Part shown: piece after piece, positions 46,455-54,800 of the stretch
Layout: every line of letters begins with the position of its first letter
Numbering within the stretch: the first letter of the stretch is position 1
Assembly (NCBI RefSeq): GCF_030657435.1
Contig: NZ_JAUTWS010000005.1
Coordinates: 205,053-269,052 of the forward strand
Origin: Paracraurococcus lichenis
GTDB lineage: Bacteria; Pseudomonadota; Alphaproteobacteria; Acetobacterales; Acetobacteraceae
Length of the DNA stretch: 64,000 nt
Reading direction: 5' to 3'
Notes under the pieces: model-generated
Seen by the model: only the letters and a program-made list of their open reading frames with translations
Told to the model about the DNA's origin: nothing
Database searches by the model: none
Position numbers and translations under genes: made by a program

Positions 46455-47156
46455 TCAGACCGGGACGGCACCCCCGTGACGCCGCGGCGCCGCCGCCACG
46501 GGGGCGGGCTCCGGCGCGGGGTCGGGCGGCGTCTCCACCGCCGCGGAGGGCGGGTCCAGGCGCAGGGGCTCCGGCGCGGCGTCGGCCAGGGCGGGCGGGT
46601 CGGGCGCCGCGGGTGGCGTCCCGGCCTCCGCCTCCGCCTCGTCCCGCAGGCCGATGGCCTGGGCGAGGAGCTTGCGCACCTCCCCGCCGAGTTCGAGCGA
46701 GAAGCCCGCCATCCCGTCCGGCGCGTTGAAGTCCCAGGCATAATCGGCCGGGCCGACATAGTCCCGAATGGCGGGGTCGAGGGTCCAGGCGCGCCGCAGC
46801 GCCGCCGTCCGCAGCGCGGCCGGCACCTGCGGGCGGAGGAAGGCGGTGATGTCGCTCTCCGCCGTCAGGCTCTCGAGGGGCGGCAGGCTGGCGGGGTCGA
46901 AGGCCGGCTCCGCGGATGTCGGGGCGGTCGCGGCCTCGGCCGGCACCATGGCCGGCGGCGAGGGCCCGGCCAGGGCGGGGGGCGGCGCCTCCGGCATCGC
47001 GGCCCGCGGCGCCTCCGGCGTGACAGGTCGTGGCGCCTCCGGCGTGACAAGTCGTGGCGCCTCCGGCGCGGGCCGGCCGGCGGCGGCGCGCTTGCGGCGG
47101 GACCAGCGGCCGAGGAAGCCTTCCCCGGGCCCTTCCCCCTTGGCCTCCTCGCTCAT
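46455..47156 (-). CDS. DUF3306 protein of the formate dehydrogenase cluster
   Basis: A 233-residue protein of unknown function with the DUF3306 hallmark start FLGRWSRRKR and the conserved block DYVGPADYAWDFNAPDGMAGF. Between them is a low-complexity stretch with three and a half copies of an 8-residue unit (PEAPRxVT), and the C-terminus is Ala/Pro/Asp-rich. There is no signal peptide. Its start overlaps the DUF3305 stop by four bases. The family is seen with formate dehydrogenases; what it does is not known to me. Confidence 0.82.
   Translation of the reverse strand: MSEEAKGEGPGEGFLGRWSRRKRAAAGRPAPEAPRLVTPEAPRPVTPEAPRAAMPEAPPPALAGPSPPAMVPAEAATAPTSAEPAFDPASLPPLESLTAESDITAFLRPQVPAALRTAALRRAWTLDPAIRDYVGPADYAWDFNAPDGMAGFSLELGGEVRKLLAQAIGLRDEAEAEAGTPPAAPDPPALADAAPEPLRLDPPSAAVETPPDPAPEPAPVAAAPRRHGGAVPV
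46984..47071 (-). repeat. 24-bp in-frame tandem repeats inside the DUF3306 gene
   Basis: Units begin at 46984, 47008, 47032 and a partial one at 47056, each starting GGCGCCTCCGGC. Units two and three differ at one base, pointing to recent duplication. They add the 8-residue PEAPRxVT-like repeats to the linker. Confidence 0.85.
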
Positions 47157-47683
47157 CCCGTCTCCTCCTCGCCGGCGCGGCGGCCGCCGCGGGCCAGCGC
47201 CTCGGGATCGGCGCGGTCGCGGCGGCGCTTCTGGAAGCGGCGCTCGACATGGTGCTGGGCGGTGAAGGCCTCGGTCAGCGCGCGCAGGCCGGGCGGCATG
47301 GGCAGCGATTCCAGCAGGTCGGCGCCGGAATCGGCATAGATCTCGGCCTCGCCGGCATCGACGGTGACGAGGTGCAGCACCCAGCCGGGCGCGGCCTCCG
47401 TCGGGCGCAGCACCACCCAGACCAGCGGCGGGCTGGCCCCGAGGTTGTCGCGGTAATTGCTGGTATCGGTCGGGTGCAGCGCGACCTCCGCCTCGCCGGC
47501 GAAGAAGAGGGTGCGGCCCGCCTCCTCCCGCAGCACGGTCCAGGGCGGGACGGGCGGCGCTTCCTCCAGCACCTCGACCACGCGCCAGGACCACTCGGCC
47601 CAGCGGGTCGCGCCGGGGCGGCGCTCGGCCAGCACGGCGACCGGGATGCGGAGCGTGCCGGGGACTTCCAGGCGGCTGCTCAT
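47153..47683 (-). CDS. DUF3305 protein of the formate dehydrogenase cluster
   Basis: A 176-residue soluble protein of unknown function. It has the family pattern IPVAVLAERRPGATRWAEWSW, followed by LHPTDTSNYRDNL and WVVLRP. The C-terminal 30 residues are strongly basic (ERRFQKRRRDRAD). It is coupled by four-base overlaps to DUF3306 downstream and DUF6352 upstream, so these act as one translational unit. A role in FDH maturation is inferred from context. Confidence 0.83.
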   Translation of the reverse strand: MSSRLEVPGTLRIPVAVLAERRPGATRWAEWSWRVVEVLEEAPPVPPWTVLREEAGRTLFFAGEAEVALHPTDTSNYRDNLGASPPLVWVVLRPTEAAPGWVLHLVTVDAGEAEIYADSGADLLESLPMPPGLRALTEAFTAQHHVERRFQKRRRDRADPEALARGGRRAGEEETG

Positions 47684-48699
47684 GCCCCCGCCTCCGCATC
47701 CTTCAAGGGCAGGCCCACCAGGTTCTGCGGCTTCATGCGCACCCTCTGCGCCGCATCCATCGCCAAGGCGAGGTAGACTGGCTTCCCCGCGGCCCGCGGC
47801 AGCACCCGCGAGGGCTCGGCGAAGTCCAGCACGCCCAGCCAGAGAATGCGCGCGAGCCTCGCCTGCTGCACGGGCCTGCCCTGCCAGAGATCATTGGCGA
47901 TGGCCGTGGCTTCCGCGTCCAGGCCGACATGCCAGGTCCAGTTGCGGTCCTCGATGACCGGGACGGGGCGGATGGCGACCTCCTCCCCCATGACGTGGCG
48001 GATGAAGCGCTCCAGCGCGCGGGCGAGGCCGTGCTGGCCCGGCCGCCCCTCGGCGATGTCGAGGGCGAGGTCATGCGCGTCGGAGCGGGCGCGGTAGCCG
48101 GGGGCGAGCTCGTCCGAGAGCACCTCCAGCTCGACCTCGCGCGGCGGCGCCCCGGCCTCGGTCAGCAGGCGGCCGATGGGGCCGAGGTCGCCGTCGGCGG
48201 CGCGGGCGTCGAGATATTCCTCGTCGGCCAGCAGGGTCGCGCCCTGGTGGATGGCGGCGCGCTGCGGGCGGAAGAGAAGCTCGGCGGCGCGGAGGGCGAA
48301 GGCGTCCGCCTCGTCCTCCAGGGCGGCGCGGGTGACCAGGTGCGTCAGCATCTGGAGAAACAGCGGCGGGATGCCCGCGACGTTCCCGCGGAAGAGCGCG
48401 AGCCAGGCGGCCTCGAGCGTCGGCTGCGCCTGGACCCGGTCGCGGAAAGCGAGGAAGACCTGCCAGTTCTCCCGTGCATCCGCATCGGCCAGCGCCGCGA
48501 CCTGCGCCGGCGGCACGGCGCGCAGCGGGTCAGCGAGCAGGCCGGTGTGCAGGGCGAGTTCGGCGTCGCAGGCCTCCTCGGGCGGGACCAGTTCCGGCCG
48601 GGCGAGGAAGGCGCGCCAGAGATCGGGCGTCGGCAGCAGCCTTCCGGCCGGATCGCGGTCGCAGAAGAGGTGGCCGGAGGCGACCCATAAATCATTCAT
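47680..48699 (-). CDS. DUF6352 protein of the formate dehydrogenase cluster
   Basis: A 339-residue soluble, mostly helical protein starting MNDLWVASGHLFCDRD. A conserved-looking C-terminal part includes YRARSDAHDLALDIAEGRPG and ENRNWTWHVGLD-like sequence (DRNWTWHVGLDAEAT). No signal peptide, cofactor motif or catalytic signature is visible. It overlaps both neighbours by four bases. I assign it to DUF6352 by context and pattern; the function is unknown. Confidence 0.75.
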   Translation of the reverse strand: MNDLWVASGHLFCDRDPAGRLLPTPDLWRAFLARPELVPPEEACDAELALHTGLLADPLRAVPPAQVAALADADARENWQVFLAFRDRVQAQPTLEAAWLALFRGNVAGIPPLFLQMLTHLVTRAALEDEADAFALRAAELLFRPQRAAIHQGATLLADEEYLDARAADGDLGPIGRLLTEAGAPPREVELEVLSDELAPGYRARSDAHDLALDIAEGRPGQHGLARALERFIRHVMGEEVAIRPVPVIEDRNWTWHVGLDAEATAIANDLWQGRPVQQARLARILWLGVLDFAEPSRVLPRAAGKPVYLALAMDAAQRVRMKPQNLVGLPLKDAEAGA

Positions 48700-49301
48700 G
48701 TCGGGGGCAGGCTCGTCAGGTCGGGGCGTTCCGGGGCCTCGTCGTCGGTCTCCACGATCGAGAAGACGGGCAGGCTGCCGAAGTCGCGGTGCGGGGCCTC
48801 GCGCCGGTGGAGGGTGCGGAAGCGCTCGCGCACGGCACCGTCCTCCACCGCGCGGGAGAGGGCGAGGACGGTGCCGGGCGGGTGGTCGCAGAGGGAGGCG
48901 GCGAAGGCGATCTCCTCCTCCGCCGCGGCGCAGGCGGCAGCCTCGTCCGGGGCGCCATAGGCGGCGCGGATATGAGCGGCCAGGGCCGCGGTCGCGGCCT
49001 CGCGCTGGTCGGGCGTCGCCTCGGCGACCTCGACCAGGGTGGAGAAGCCGAAGGAGGCGAGGCCGAGGAAGCCGGCGCGGAATTCCTGGCGCCGCTTGCC
49101 GGCGAGGCTGGCCGGGTCCTCGTCCCAGAAGTCGAAGCCGCCGGGCACGGCCCATTCGCCCGGCTCGGCGGCGCGCTGGAACACGACGAGGTCGGACGGA
49201 TCGAGTCGGACGGTGCGAGGGAGTTTGCAAAGGGGGGTCTCGAAGGGGGGCTTCGCCCCCTTCGCGGGGTCCGGGGCGGAGCCCCGGGACGGGGCCGTCA
49301 T
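48696..49301 (-). CDS. DUF6505 protein with repeat-derived N-terminus
   Basis: A 201-residue protein whose core begins KLPRTVRLDPSDLVVF and continues AAEPGEWAVPGGFDFW, the DUF6505 pattern. Family members normally start at about KLPR. Here some 25 extra residues (TAPSRGSAPDPAKGAKPPF and following) are encoded by a hairpin repeat at 49241-49287. The repeat keeps the frame and even keeps the four-base ATGA overlap with the upstream ligase gene. The extra tail is Pro/Lys-rich and unlikely to be structured. The function is unknown; the gene is part of the tightly overlapping FDH accessory unit. Confidence 0.78.
   Translation of the reverse strand: MTAPSRGSAPDPAKGAKPPFETPLCKLPRTVRLDPSDLVVFQRAAEPGEWAVPGGFDFWDEDPASLAGKRRQEFRAGFLGLASFGFSTLVEVAEATPDQREAATAALAAHIRAAYGAPDEAAACAAAEEEIAFAASLCDHPPGTVLALSRAVEDGAVRERFRTLHRREAPHRDFGSLPVFSIVETDDEAPERPDLTSLPPT
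49241..49287. repeat. Two-hairpin repeat within the start of the DUF6505 gene
   Basis: CGAAGGGGG/CCCCCTTCG (49241-49264) is followed by CCGGGGC/GCCCCGG (49271-49287). The element is translated as residues about 5-21 of the DUF6505 protein. Its G/C-run hairpins resemble those between gpmI and envC. Confidence 0.75.
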
Positions 49302-49984
49302 GGCGCGAGCCTCCGCCGCTGGCGCGCCCCATCCCGATCCAGGACGAGGTCACCCGTCGCCGGGTCGATGCCGCGCCTGAGGCCCGGCACGTCGCGCTCA
49401 TCCCGCAGCCGCGCCAGGTAGCGCTCGGCGAGCCGCGCCGGGCCCTTCGCCTGCCAATCGTCCAGCGCCGCCATGAGGTGGCGCGCCCAGGCGGCGGTGA
49501 GGTCGGGGACGGAGATATCCTCCCACCCCTCCTCCAGCAGGCCGGTGAGGTCGGGCACCTCCCCGGGCTCGAGCGGCAGGGTCAGGGTGATCCGGGCCTC
49601 CATGCCGACGACCAGCCAGTCCGGCACGGCGTCCTCCGCCGTGCCGGGCGGGGCGGCGAGGCGGACCTGGCCGCAGCCGGCGCCGTTCACCAGCAGCCGG
49701 CCGGGCCAGAGGAACTCCACCGGTACCTCGGGCGGCCCGAAGGCGCCCAAGGCATCGGCCAGCGCATTGGCGGCGGCGAGGAGAGCGAGCCGGGCGGCGG
49801 CCAGCGGCATCTCCGGCTCCAGCACCACCGCCGCCTCGGCCCGGGCGGCGGAGCCGACCCAGGCGAGCGTCCCCGCCCCCTGCTCCGGCGCCAGGGCGAC
49901 GGCGCGGGCCAGGGCATCGCCGCCCTCCCGCAGGGGGACGGGGCGGAAGACGGTCGGCAGGTCGGGAAGGACGTGGATCGGCAC
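49298..49984 (-). CDS. Degenerate biotin/lipoate-ligase-fold protein of the FDH cluster
   Basis: A 228-residue protein with the biotin/lipoate protein ligase fold. The two sequences needed for catalysis are altered: there is no GRGRxGR loop (the region reads GAGTLAWVGSAARAE) and the KWPND motif reads LWPGR (92-96), so the catalytic Lys is missing. It is therefore probably a binding or scaffold protein. GTG 49984 was chosen; it is the first start before the divergent promoter region, although its ribosome site is close. It overlaps DUF6505 by four bases and heads the accessory transcript. Confidence 0.75.
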   Translation of the reverse strand: MPIHVLPDLPTVFRPVPLREGGDALARAVALAPEQGAGTLAWVGSAARAEAAVVLEPEMPLAAARLALLAAANALADALGAFGPPEVPVEFLWPGRLLVNGAGCGQVRLAAPPGTAEDAVPDWLVVGMEARITLTLPLEPGEVPDLTGLLEEGWEDISVPDLTAAWARHLMAALDDWQAKGPARLAERYLARLRDERDVPGLRRGIDPATGDLVLDRDGARQRRRLAP

Positions 49985-50020
49985 GGCTCCGGGGACAGGG
50001 TCGCAAGCGGCGGATCGCGG

Positions 50021-50030
50021 GCATATATGC
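50021..50030. promoter_or_regulatory. AT-rich palindrome in the divergent FDH accessory promoter
   Basis: GCATATATGC is a perfect 10-bp palindrome in the 181-base gap between the divergent ligase-like and multi-FeS genes. In this composition an A/T palindrome suggests an operator or -10 region shared by both directions. Confidence 0.4.
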
Positions 50031-50165
50031 GCTGCGGCCCGCGGCGCCCAGGCGCGCGGGCCAGCGGAGGGGCCGCGTGCCCTCCTCCCCATCCCCTTTG
50101 ACGGGCCGGCCGAGGCGCCGGGCGAAAGCGCCCGGGGCGATGGCCGCCCGAGGATCGAGACCGGC

Positions 50166-52226
50166 ATGCCCGAGCGGGACCAGCGTATCGCCTTCGTCTG
50201 CAGTTGCGAGGACACGATGGTCCTGGACGGCCGGGCCCTCCGGCGCGGCTGCGCGGCCGAAGGCGCCGAGCTGCGGACCGCCGAGCAGCTCTGCCGCGCG
50301 CAGCTCGACCGCTTCACGGCAGCGCTGGGCGAAGGGCGGCCGATCACCGTCGCCTGCACGCAGGAGGCGCCGCTGTTCGGCCAGGAGGCCGAGGCGGCGG
50401 GCGCGACCGCGCCGCTCGCCTTCGTCAATGTCCGGGAGACCGGCGGCTGGGCGCGGGAGGGCGCGGCGGCGGGCCCGAAGATGGCCGGGCTGCTGGCCAT
50501 GGCAGCGGTGCCGCTGCCGCCCGTCCCGCTGGTGCCGCTGAAGAGCGAGGGGGTGACCCTGGTGCTCGGCCGCGACGCGACGGCGCTGGCGGTCGCGGAG
50601 CGCCTGGCGGACCGGCTGGACCTGACGGTGCTGCTGACCGGCGAGGCGCCGGTGCAGCCCGCGCGCGCCGCGGCCTTCCCGGTGCTGCGCGGCCGGGCGA
50701 AGGCCGCGACGGGGTTCCTCGGCGAGTTCGAGGTGGTGGTGGACGGCTATGCCGCACCCGCGCCCTCCTCGCGCGATGCCTATCGCTGGGGGCCGGCGCG
50801 GGACGGGGCGAAGAGCCGCTGCGACCTGCTGCTGGACCTGACCGGCGGCGCGCCGCTGTTCCCGGCACATGCGGTGCGGCCGGGCTATCTTCGCGCCGAC
50901 CCCGCGGATGCCGCGGCGGTGGAGCGGCTGGTGGCGGAGGCCGGCGGGCTGGTCGGGGAGTTCGACAAGCCGCGCTTCGTCGATTTCGAGGCCGGGCTCT
51001 GCGCCCATAGCCGCAACAGGCGGGTGGGCTGCACCCGGTGCCTCGACCTCTGCCCGACGGGCGCGATCGCGCCGGGCCGGGACAGCGTGGTGATCAGCGC
51101 CGAGATCTGCGCGGGCTGCGGCACCTGCGCCGCGGTCTGCCCGACCGGGGCCGCGACCTATGCCCTGCCGCCGCCGGCGACGACGCTGGCGCGGCTGCGC
51201 GCCCTGCTGCTGGGCTATGCCGAGGCGGGCGGGCGCGACGCGGTGCTGCTGCTGCACGATGCGACGCATGGCGAGCCGCTGATCGAGGCGCTGGCGCGGC
51301 ATGGCGAGGGGCTGCCGGCGCGGGTGCTGCCGTTGCGCGTGAATGAGGTCTCGCAGCTCGACCTGACGACGCTCGCCGCCGCCCTGGCCTGGGGCGCGGC
51401 CGGGGTGCGGGTGCTGCTGCCGGGCCGGCGCGGGCACGGGACGGAGGGGCTGTTCCGCAACCTGGACTATGTGGGCGCGGCGCTGGACGGGCTGGGCCTC
51501 GCCGCGGCGCTGCCGCGCGCCGGGGCGATCGAGACCGACGACCCCTTCACGCTGGGCGAGGCGCTGGCCCCGGCCATGGCGCTGCGCGCGGGCTGGGCGC
51601 CGGCGCAGTTCCTGCCGCTGGGGACGCCGCGGGAGGTGCTGCGGCTGGCTTTGCGCGGGTTGCATGACGCCGCGGGCAGCGCCGCGCCGGCGGTGGTGCC
51701 GATGCCGGAGAAGGCGCCCTTCGGCCTGGCGCGCGTGGCCGCCGAGGGCTGCACCCTCTGCCTCGCCTGCACCATGGTCTGCCCGACCGGCGCCTTCTCC
51801 GCCAATCCGGAGACGCCGCAACTGCGCTTCCTGGAGGATGCCTGCGTGCAGTGCGGGCTCTGCGCCGCGACCTGCCCGGAGCGGGTGATCGCGCTCGAGC
51901 CGCGCCTCAACTTCGCCGAGGCGGCGGCGCAGCCGCAGGTGGTGAAGGAGGAGGCGCCGGCGCTCTGCACCCGCTGCAGCAAGGCCTTCGGCACGCGGAG
52001 CAGCATCGAGCGGGTGAAGGCCAAGCTGACCGCCGGCGGCCACTGGATGTTCGCCGATCCGAAGCGCCTGGCGGTGCTGGAGATGTGCGAGGACTGCCGC
52101 GCCATCGAGGCGACCTTCGGCGGCCTGGACCCCTATGCCGGCCCGCCGCGGCCCGTCACCAAGACCACGGAGGACTGGCTGCGGGAGGCGGAGCGGGCCA
52201 GGACCGCCGCCGCCCGTGGGGAGTAG
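50166..52226 (+). CDS. Multi-[4Fe-4S] protein of the formate dehydrogenase cluster
   Basis: A 686-residue cytoplasmic iron-sulfur protein. Four ferredoxin-type groups are visible: CTRCLDLCPTGAI, CAGCGTCAAVCPTGA, CTLCLACTMVCPTGAF and CVQCGLCAATCP. Further Cys pairs lie at the start (CSCED) and end (CTRC and CEDC). The regions between have nucleotide-fold-like strands but no motif I can name. ATG 50166 gives MPERDQRIAFVCSCED. It is divergent from the accessory operon, so it is probably co-regulated. It may carry electrons to or from formate dehydrogenase, or serve in its assembly. Confidence 0.85.
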   Translation: MPERDQRIAFVCSCEDTMVLDGRALRRGCAAEGAELRTAEQLCRAQLDRFTAALGEGRPITVACTQEAPLFGQEAEAAGATAPLAFVNVRETGGWAREGAAAGPKMAGLLAMAAVPLPPVPLVPLKSEGVTLVLGRDATALAVAERLADRLDLTVLLTGEAPVQPARAAAFPVLRGRAKAATGFLGEFEVVVDGYAAPAPSSRDAYRWGPARDGAKSRCDLLLDLTGGAPLFPAHAVRPGYLRADPADAAAVERLVAEAGGLVGEFDKPRFVDFEAGLCAHSRNRRVGCTRCLDLCPTGAIAPGRDSVVISAEICAGCGTCAAVCPTGAATYALPPPATTLARLRALLLGYAEAGGRDAVLLLHDATHGEPLIEALARHGEGLPARVLPLRVNEVSQLDLTTLAAALAWGAAGVRVLLPGRRGHGTEGLFRNLDYVGAALDGLGLAAALPRAGAIETDDPFTLGEALAPAMALRAGWAPAQFLPLGTPREVLRLALRGLHDAAGSAAPAVVPMPEKAPFGLARVAAEGCTLCLACTMVCPTGAFSANPETPQLRFLEDACVQCGLCAATCPERVIALEPRLNFAEAAAQPQVVKEEAPALCTRCSKAFGTRSSIERVKAKLTAGGHWMFADPKRLAVLEMCEDCRAIEATFGGLDPYAGPPRPVTKTTEDWLREAERARTAAARGE

Positions 52227-52236
52227 CGCCTGGGCG

Positions 52237-52662
52237 CTACTCCGCCACCATCTCGCCGGAGCCGCCGAACTCCGCCGGGAAGTCCTTCAGCTTCGGCAGC
52301 CCGTCCTTCATGGGCAGCACCGTCTCGGCGTAGTTCACGTGCACGCCGGGCTTGAAGGGCAGGTCCGGCAGGGTGGCGGAGAAGATGTCCACCATGTTCA
52401 GCGGCGGGTGGCGGGTCATCAGGTGACCGCCGCACTTGCTGCAGTACTGCCGGTGGCTCATCTCGGTCTTGGCGAAGGTGGCGATGTTCTCCTCGCCCTT
52501 GGTCACCTTCACCGCCTCGGGCGCCCAGAGGGTGAAGGCATTCACCGGCCCGCCGGACCAGGACCGGCAGGACCGGCAATGGCAGTAGCCCATGCCCGCC
52601 GGCTCGCCGGTCGCCTCGAGTTCGACGGCGCCGCAGAAGCAGGCGCCCTTGTAGCTGGGCAT
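52237..52662 (-). CDS. GFA-family zinc protein (CENP-V/GFA domain)
   Basis: A 141-residue protein of the glutathione-dependent formaldehyde-activating (GFA) fold. The zinc ligands are in CFCGAV, CHCRSCR and CSKCGG. The family name comes from Gfa of Paracoccus, but most members have no proven enzymatic role. Next to formate dehydrogenase genes a link to formaldehyde/formate oxidation is tempting, yet unproven. Its stop faces the multi-FeS gene's stop ten bases away. Confidence 0.88.
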   Translation of the reverse strand: MPSYKGACFCGAVELEATGEPAGMGYCHCRSCRSWSGGPVNAFTLWAPEAVKVTKGEENIATFAKTEMSHRQYCSKCGGHLMTRHPPLNMVDIFSATLPDLPFKPGVHVNYAETVLPMKDGLPKLKDFPAEFGGSGEMVAE

Positions 52663-52841
52663 CGCGTCCTCCCCTTGTGCTGAGGGACGCAAGCCTGCAC
52701 CGGTTGCCGCCGCATGGCCAAGCATCCTGCGCGCACGGACACGCGATGACCGGCCGCCTCGACCGCGGGAGTGGCGGGCTGCCTCCGCCGCCCCGTCGTC
52801 TCCGCGGGCGGCTCGCGGCTGGCGCAGGACCACCCCCGGTG

Positions 52842-54173
52842 TCAGCCCCCGCGCGCCTCGAGGAACCGCACGCCCTGGCCGCGCGGGGCGCCGATCACCT
52901 CGTCCTCGCGCATCGCCACCTCGCCGCGCAGGACCGTCATGATCGGCCAGCCGGTGCAGCGGTGCCCGGCGAAGGGCGTCCAGCCACAGGGGGAGACGAT
53001 CCAGCTCTCCTCGATGGTCCGCTGCTTCCGCATGTCCACGACGGTGAAGTCGGCGTCGTAGCCGGCGGCGAGCCGCCCCTTGCCGGTCACGCCATAGACC
53101 CGCGCCGGCCCGGCGCACATCAGGTCGGCGAGGCGGGAGAGGGAGAGCCGCCCGGCGCTGACATGGTCGAGCATCAGCGGGACGATGGTCTGCACGCCGG
53201 TCAGCCCCGCGGCGCAGTCGGGCCAGGGCCGCTCCTTCGCCGCGCGGCTGTGCGGCGCGTGGTCGGAGCCGACGACATCCACCCGGCCATCGGCGACGGC
53301 GGCCCAGGCGGCCTCCATGTGGCGCTGGTCGCGGATCGGCGGGTTCATCACGGCATAGCCGCCGAGGCGGTCATAGGCCTCGTCGGTCTGGGTGAGGTGG
53401 TTGAGCAGCACCTCGACCGTGCAGACATCGCGGAAGTCGCGGAGATAGTCGAGCTCCTCGGCGGTCGAGACGTGCAGGATATGCGCGGGGCGGCCGGTGC
53501 GGCGGGCCAGCGCCATCAGCCGGCGGGTGCCGAGGAAGGCGCATTCCACGTCGCGCCAGACCATGTGGTTGCGGTGCGGCATGCCGCTCTTGAACTGCGG
53601 CTTCCTCTCCTGCAGGCGGTACTCGTCCTCCGAATGGTAGCAGATGCGGCGGCGGCCGCTGCGCATCACGGCTTCCAGGGAGGCATCGTCCTCCACCAGC
53701 AGGTCGCCGGTGCTGCTGCCCGCGAAGACCTTCACGGCGCAGACATTGGGCTGCTGCTCGAGCGTGCCGAGGTCCTCGATGTTCTTCTTGGACGCCCCGA
53801 CATAGAGCCCGACATCGACCCAGGCGCGGCCGTCCAGGTAGCCGCGCTTCCAGTCCAGCCGCTCGCGGTCGGTGATGGAGGGCGCGGTATTCGGCATGTC
53901 GAAGACCGCGGCCAGGCCGCCGAGCAGCGCGCCCTTCGTGCCATGCGCCAGGTCCTCGACCGCCGGGTCGCCGGGGTCGCGGAGATGGACATGCGCGTCG
54001 ATCAGGCCGGGGAGGACATGCAGGCCGCGGCAATCGACCTCGTTGGCGGCATGCGCGGTGCGGAGGTCGCCGAGGGCGGCGATCCGCCCCTCCCGTACCC
54101 CGACATCGGTGGTCTCGACGCCCCAGGGCAGCACGCAGGCGCCGCCGCGCAGGATGAGGTCGTAGCTGGCCAT
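52842..54173 (-). CDS. pyrC: Dihydroorotase, class I
   Basis: A 443-residue amidohydrolase cyclising carbamoyl aspartate to dihydroorotate in pyrimidine synthesis. Metal ligands are in DAHVHLRDPGD, the carboxylated Lys candidate is in AVKVFAGSST, and further His residues are in HILHVST and GSDHAPH. An AAGGAGGAA ribosome site is eight bases before ATG 54173. Other cyclic amidohydrolases (allantoinase) look similar, but the block order favours dihydroorotase. It is divergent from the DUF29 genes, and its upstream region was copied in their duplication. Confidence 0.87.
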   Translation of the reverse strand: MASYDLILRGGACVLPWGVETTDVGVREGRIAALGDLRTAHAANEVDCRGLHVLPGLIDAHVHLRDPGDPAVEDLAHGTKGALLGGLAAVFDMPNTAPSITDRERLDWKRGYLDGRAWVDVGLYVGASKKNIEDLGTLEQQPNVCAVKVFAGSSTGDLLVEDDASLEAVMRSGRRRICYHSEDEYRLQERKPQFKSGMPHRNHMVWRDVECAFLGTRRLMALARRTGRPAHILHVSTAEELDYLRDFRDVCTVEVLLNHLTQTDEAYDRLGGYAVMNPPIRDQRHMEAAWAAVADGRVDVVGSDHAPHSRAAKERPWPDCAAGLTGVQTIVPLMLDHVSAGRLSLSRLADLMCAGPARVYGVTGKGRLAAGYDADFTVVDMRKQRTIEESWIVSPCGWTPFAGHRCTGWPIMTVLRGEVAMREDEVIGAPRGQGVRFLEARGG

Positions 54174-54188
54174 GGGCGGGGTTCCTCC

Positions 54189-54217
54189 TTGGGGCGCGAT
54201 CGGGCGGTTCCTATACT
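54189..54217 (+). promoter_or_regulatory. Promoter of the first DUF29 gene
   Basis: TTGGGG (54189-54194) and TATACT (54212-54217) are spaced by exactly 17 bases. The ATG at 54228 would be only a few bases from the transcription start and has no ribosome site, suggesting a nearly leaderless message. Confidence 0.6.
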
Positions 54218-54227
54218 CCCTCCCGCC

Positions 54228-54728
54228 ATGCCCGACGATGCCGGCCTCCATGACCGCGACTGGTACGCCTGGACCCAGGACCAGGCGGCGCGGCTGCGTG
54301 CCTGGCCGGAGCATCTCCGCCCCAATGGCCTGGATGTGGAACTGCTGGCCGAGGAGGTGGAGGAGTTGGGGGGATCGCAGCGCCGCGCCGTCGAGTCCCT
54401 GCTGCGCCAGGTCGTCATCCACTGCCTCAAGCTGGAATTCCATCCGGCGGAGGAGGCCAGGGCGCACTGGATGCGGGAGATCGACGGGTTCCGCGCCCAG
54501 GTCGAGACCGAGTTCCGCGACAGCCCCTCGCTCCGGGCCCGGCGCGGCACCCTGTTCGGCCAGGCCTGGGACAAGGGCCTGCGCATCGTCCGGCGGGAGC
54601 TGGAGCGCGAGGCGCCCGAGGCCGCCCGCGCCTTCGCCGTTGCCGTCCCGGCCGAGGGTCCGCCGCGCTACGACCTCGACGCCCAGGTCCTGAACGAGGA
54701 CTGGTACCCCGCGCCGCCGGCGCCCTGA
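54228..54728 (+). CDS. DUF29-family protein, copy 1
   Basis: A 166-residue soluble helical protein of the DUF29 family. Family hallmarks are DWYAWTQDQAARLR (11-24), the acidic stretch LDVELLAEEVEELGGSQRRA, LLRQVVIHCLKLEFHP and the C-terminal end (LNEDWYP). No catalytic motif is known. DUF29 genes are often multicopy; their role is unknown. Ends of the protein are identical to copy 2 while the middle differs. The start is set by the promoter position and by identity between copies. Confidence 0.85.
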   Translation: MPDDAGLHDRDWYAWTQDQAARLRAWPEHLRPNGLDVELLAEEVEELGGSQRRAVESLLRQVVIHCLKLEFHPAEEARAHWMREIDGFRAQVETEFRDSPSLRARRGTLFGQAWDKGLRIVRRELEREAPEAARAFAVAVPAEGPPRYDLDAQVLNEDWYPAPPAP

Positions 54729-54771
54729 ACCCTGCTACCGTCACGCCGCGGGCGAGGGGCGGGGTTCCTCC

Positions 54772-54800
54772 TTGGGGCGGGGTCGGGCGGTTCCTATACT
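54772..54800 (+). promoter_or_regulatory. Promoter of the second DUF29 gene
   Basis: TTGGGG (54772-54777) and TATACT (54795-54800), again 17 bases apart, nine bases before ATG 54810. It is a near-exact copy of the promoter at 54189. Confidence 0.6.
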
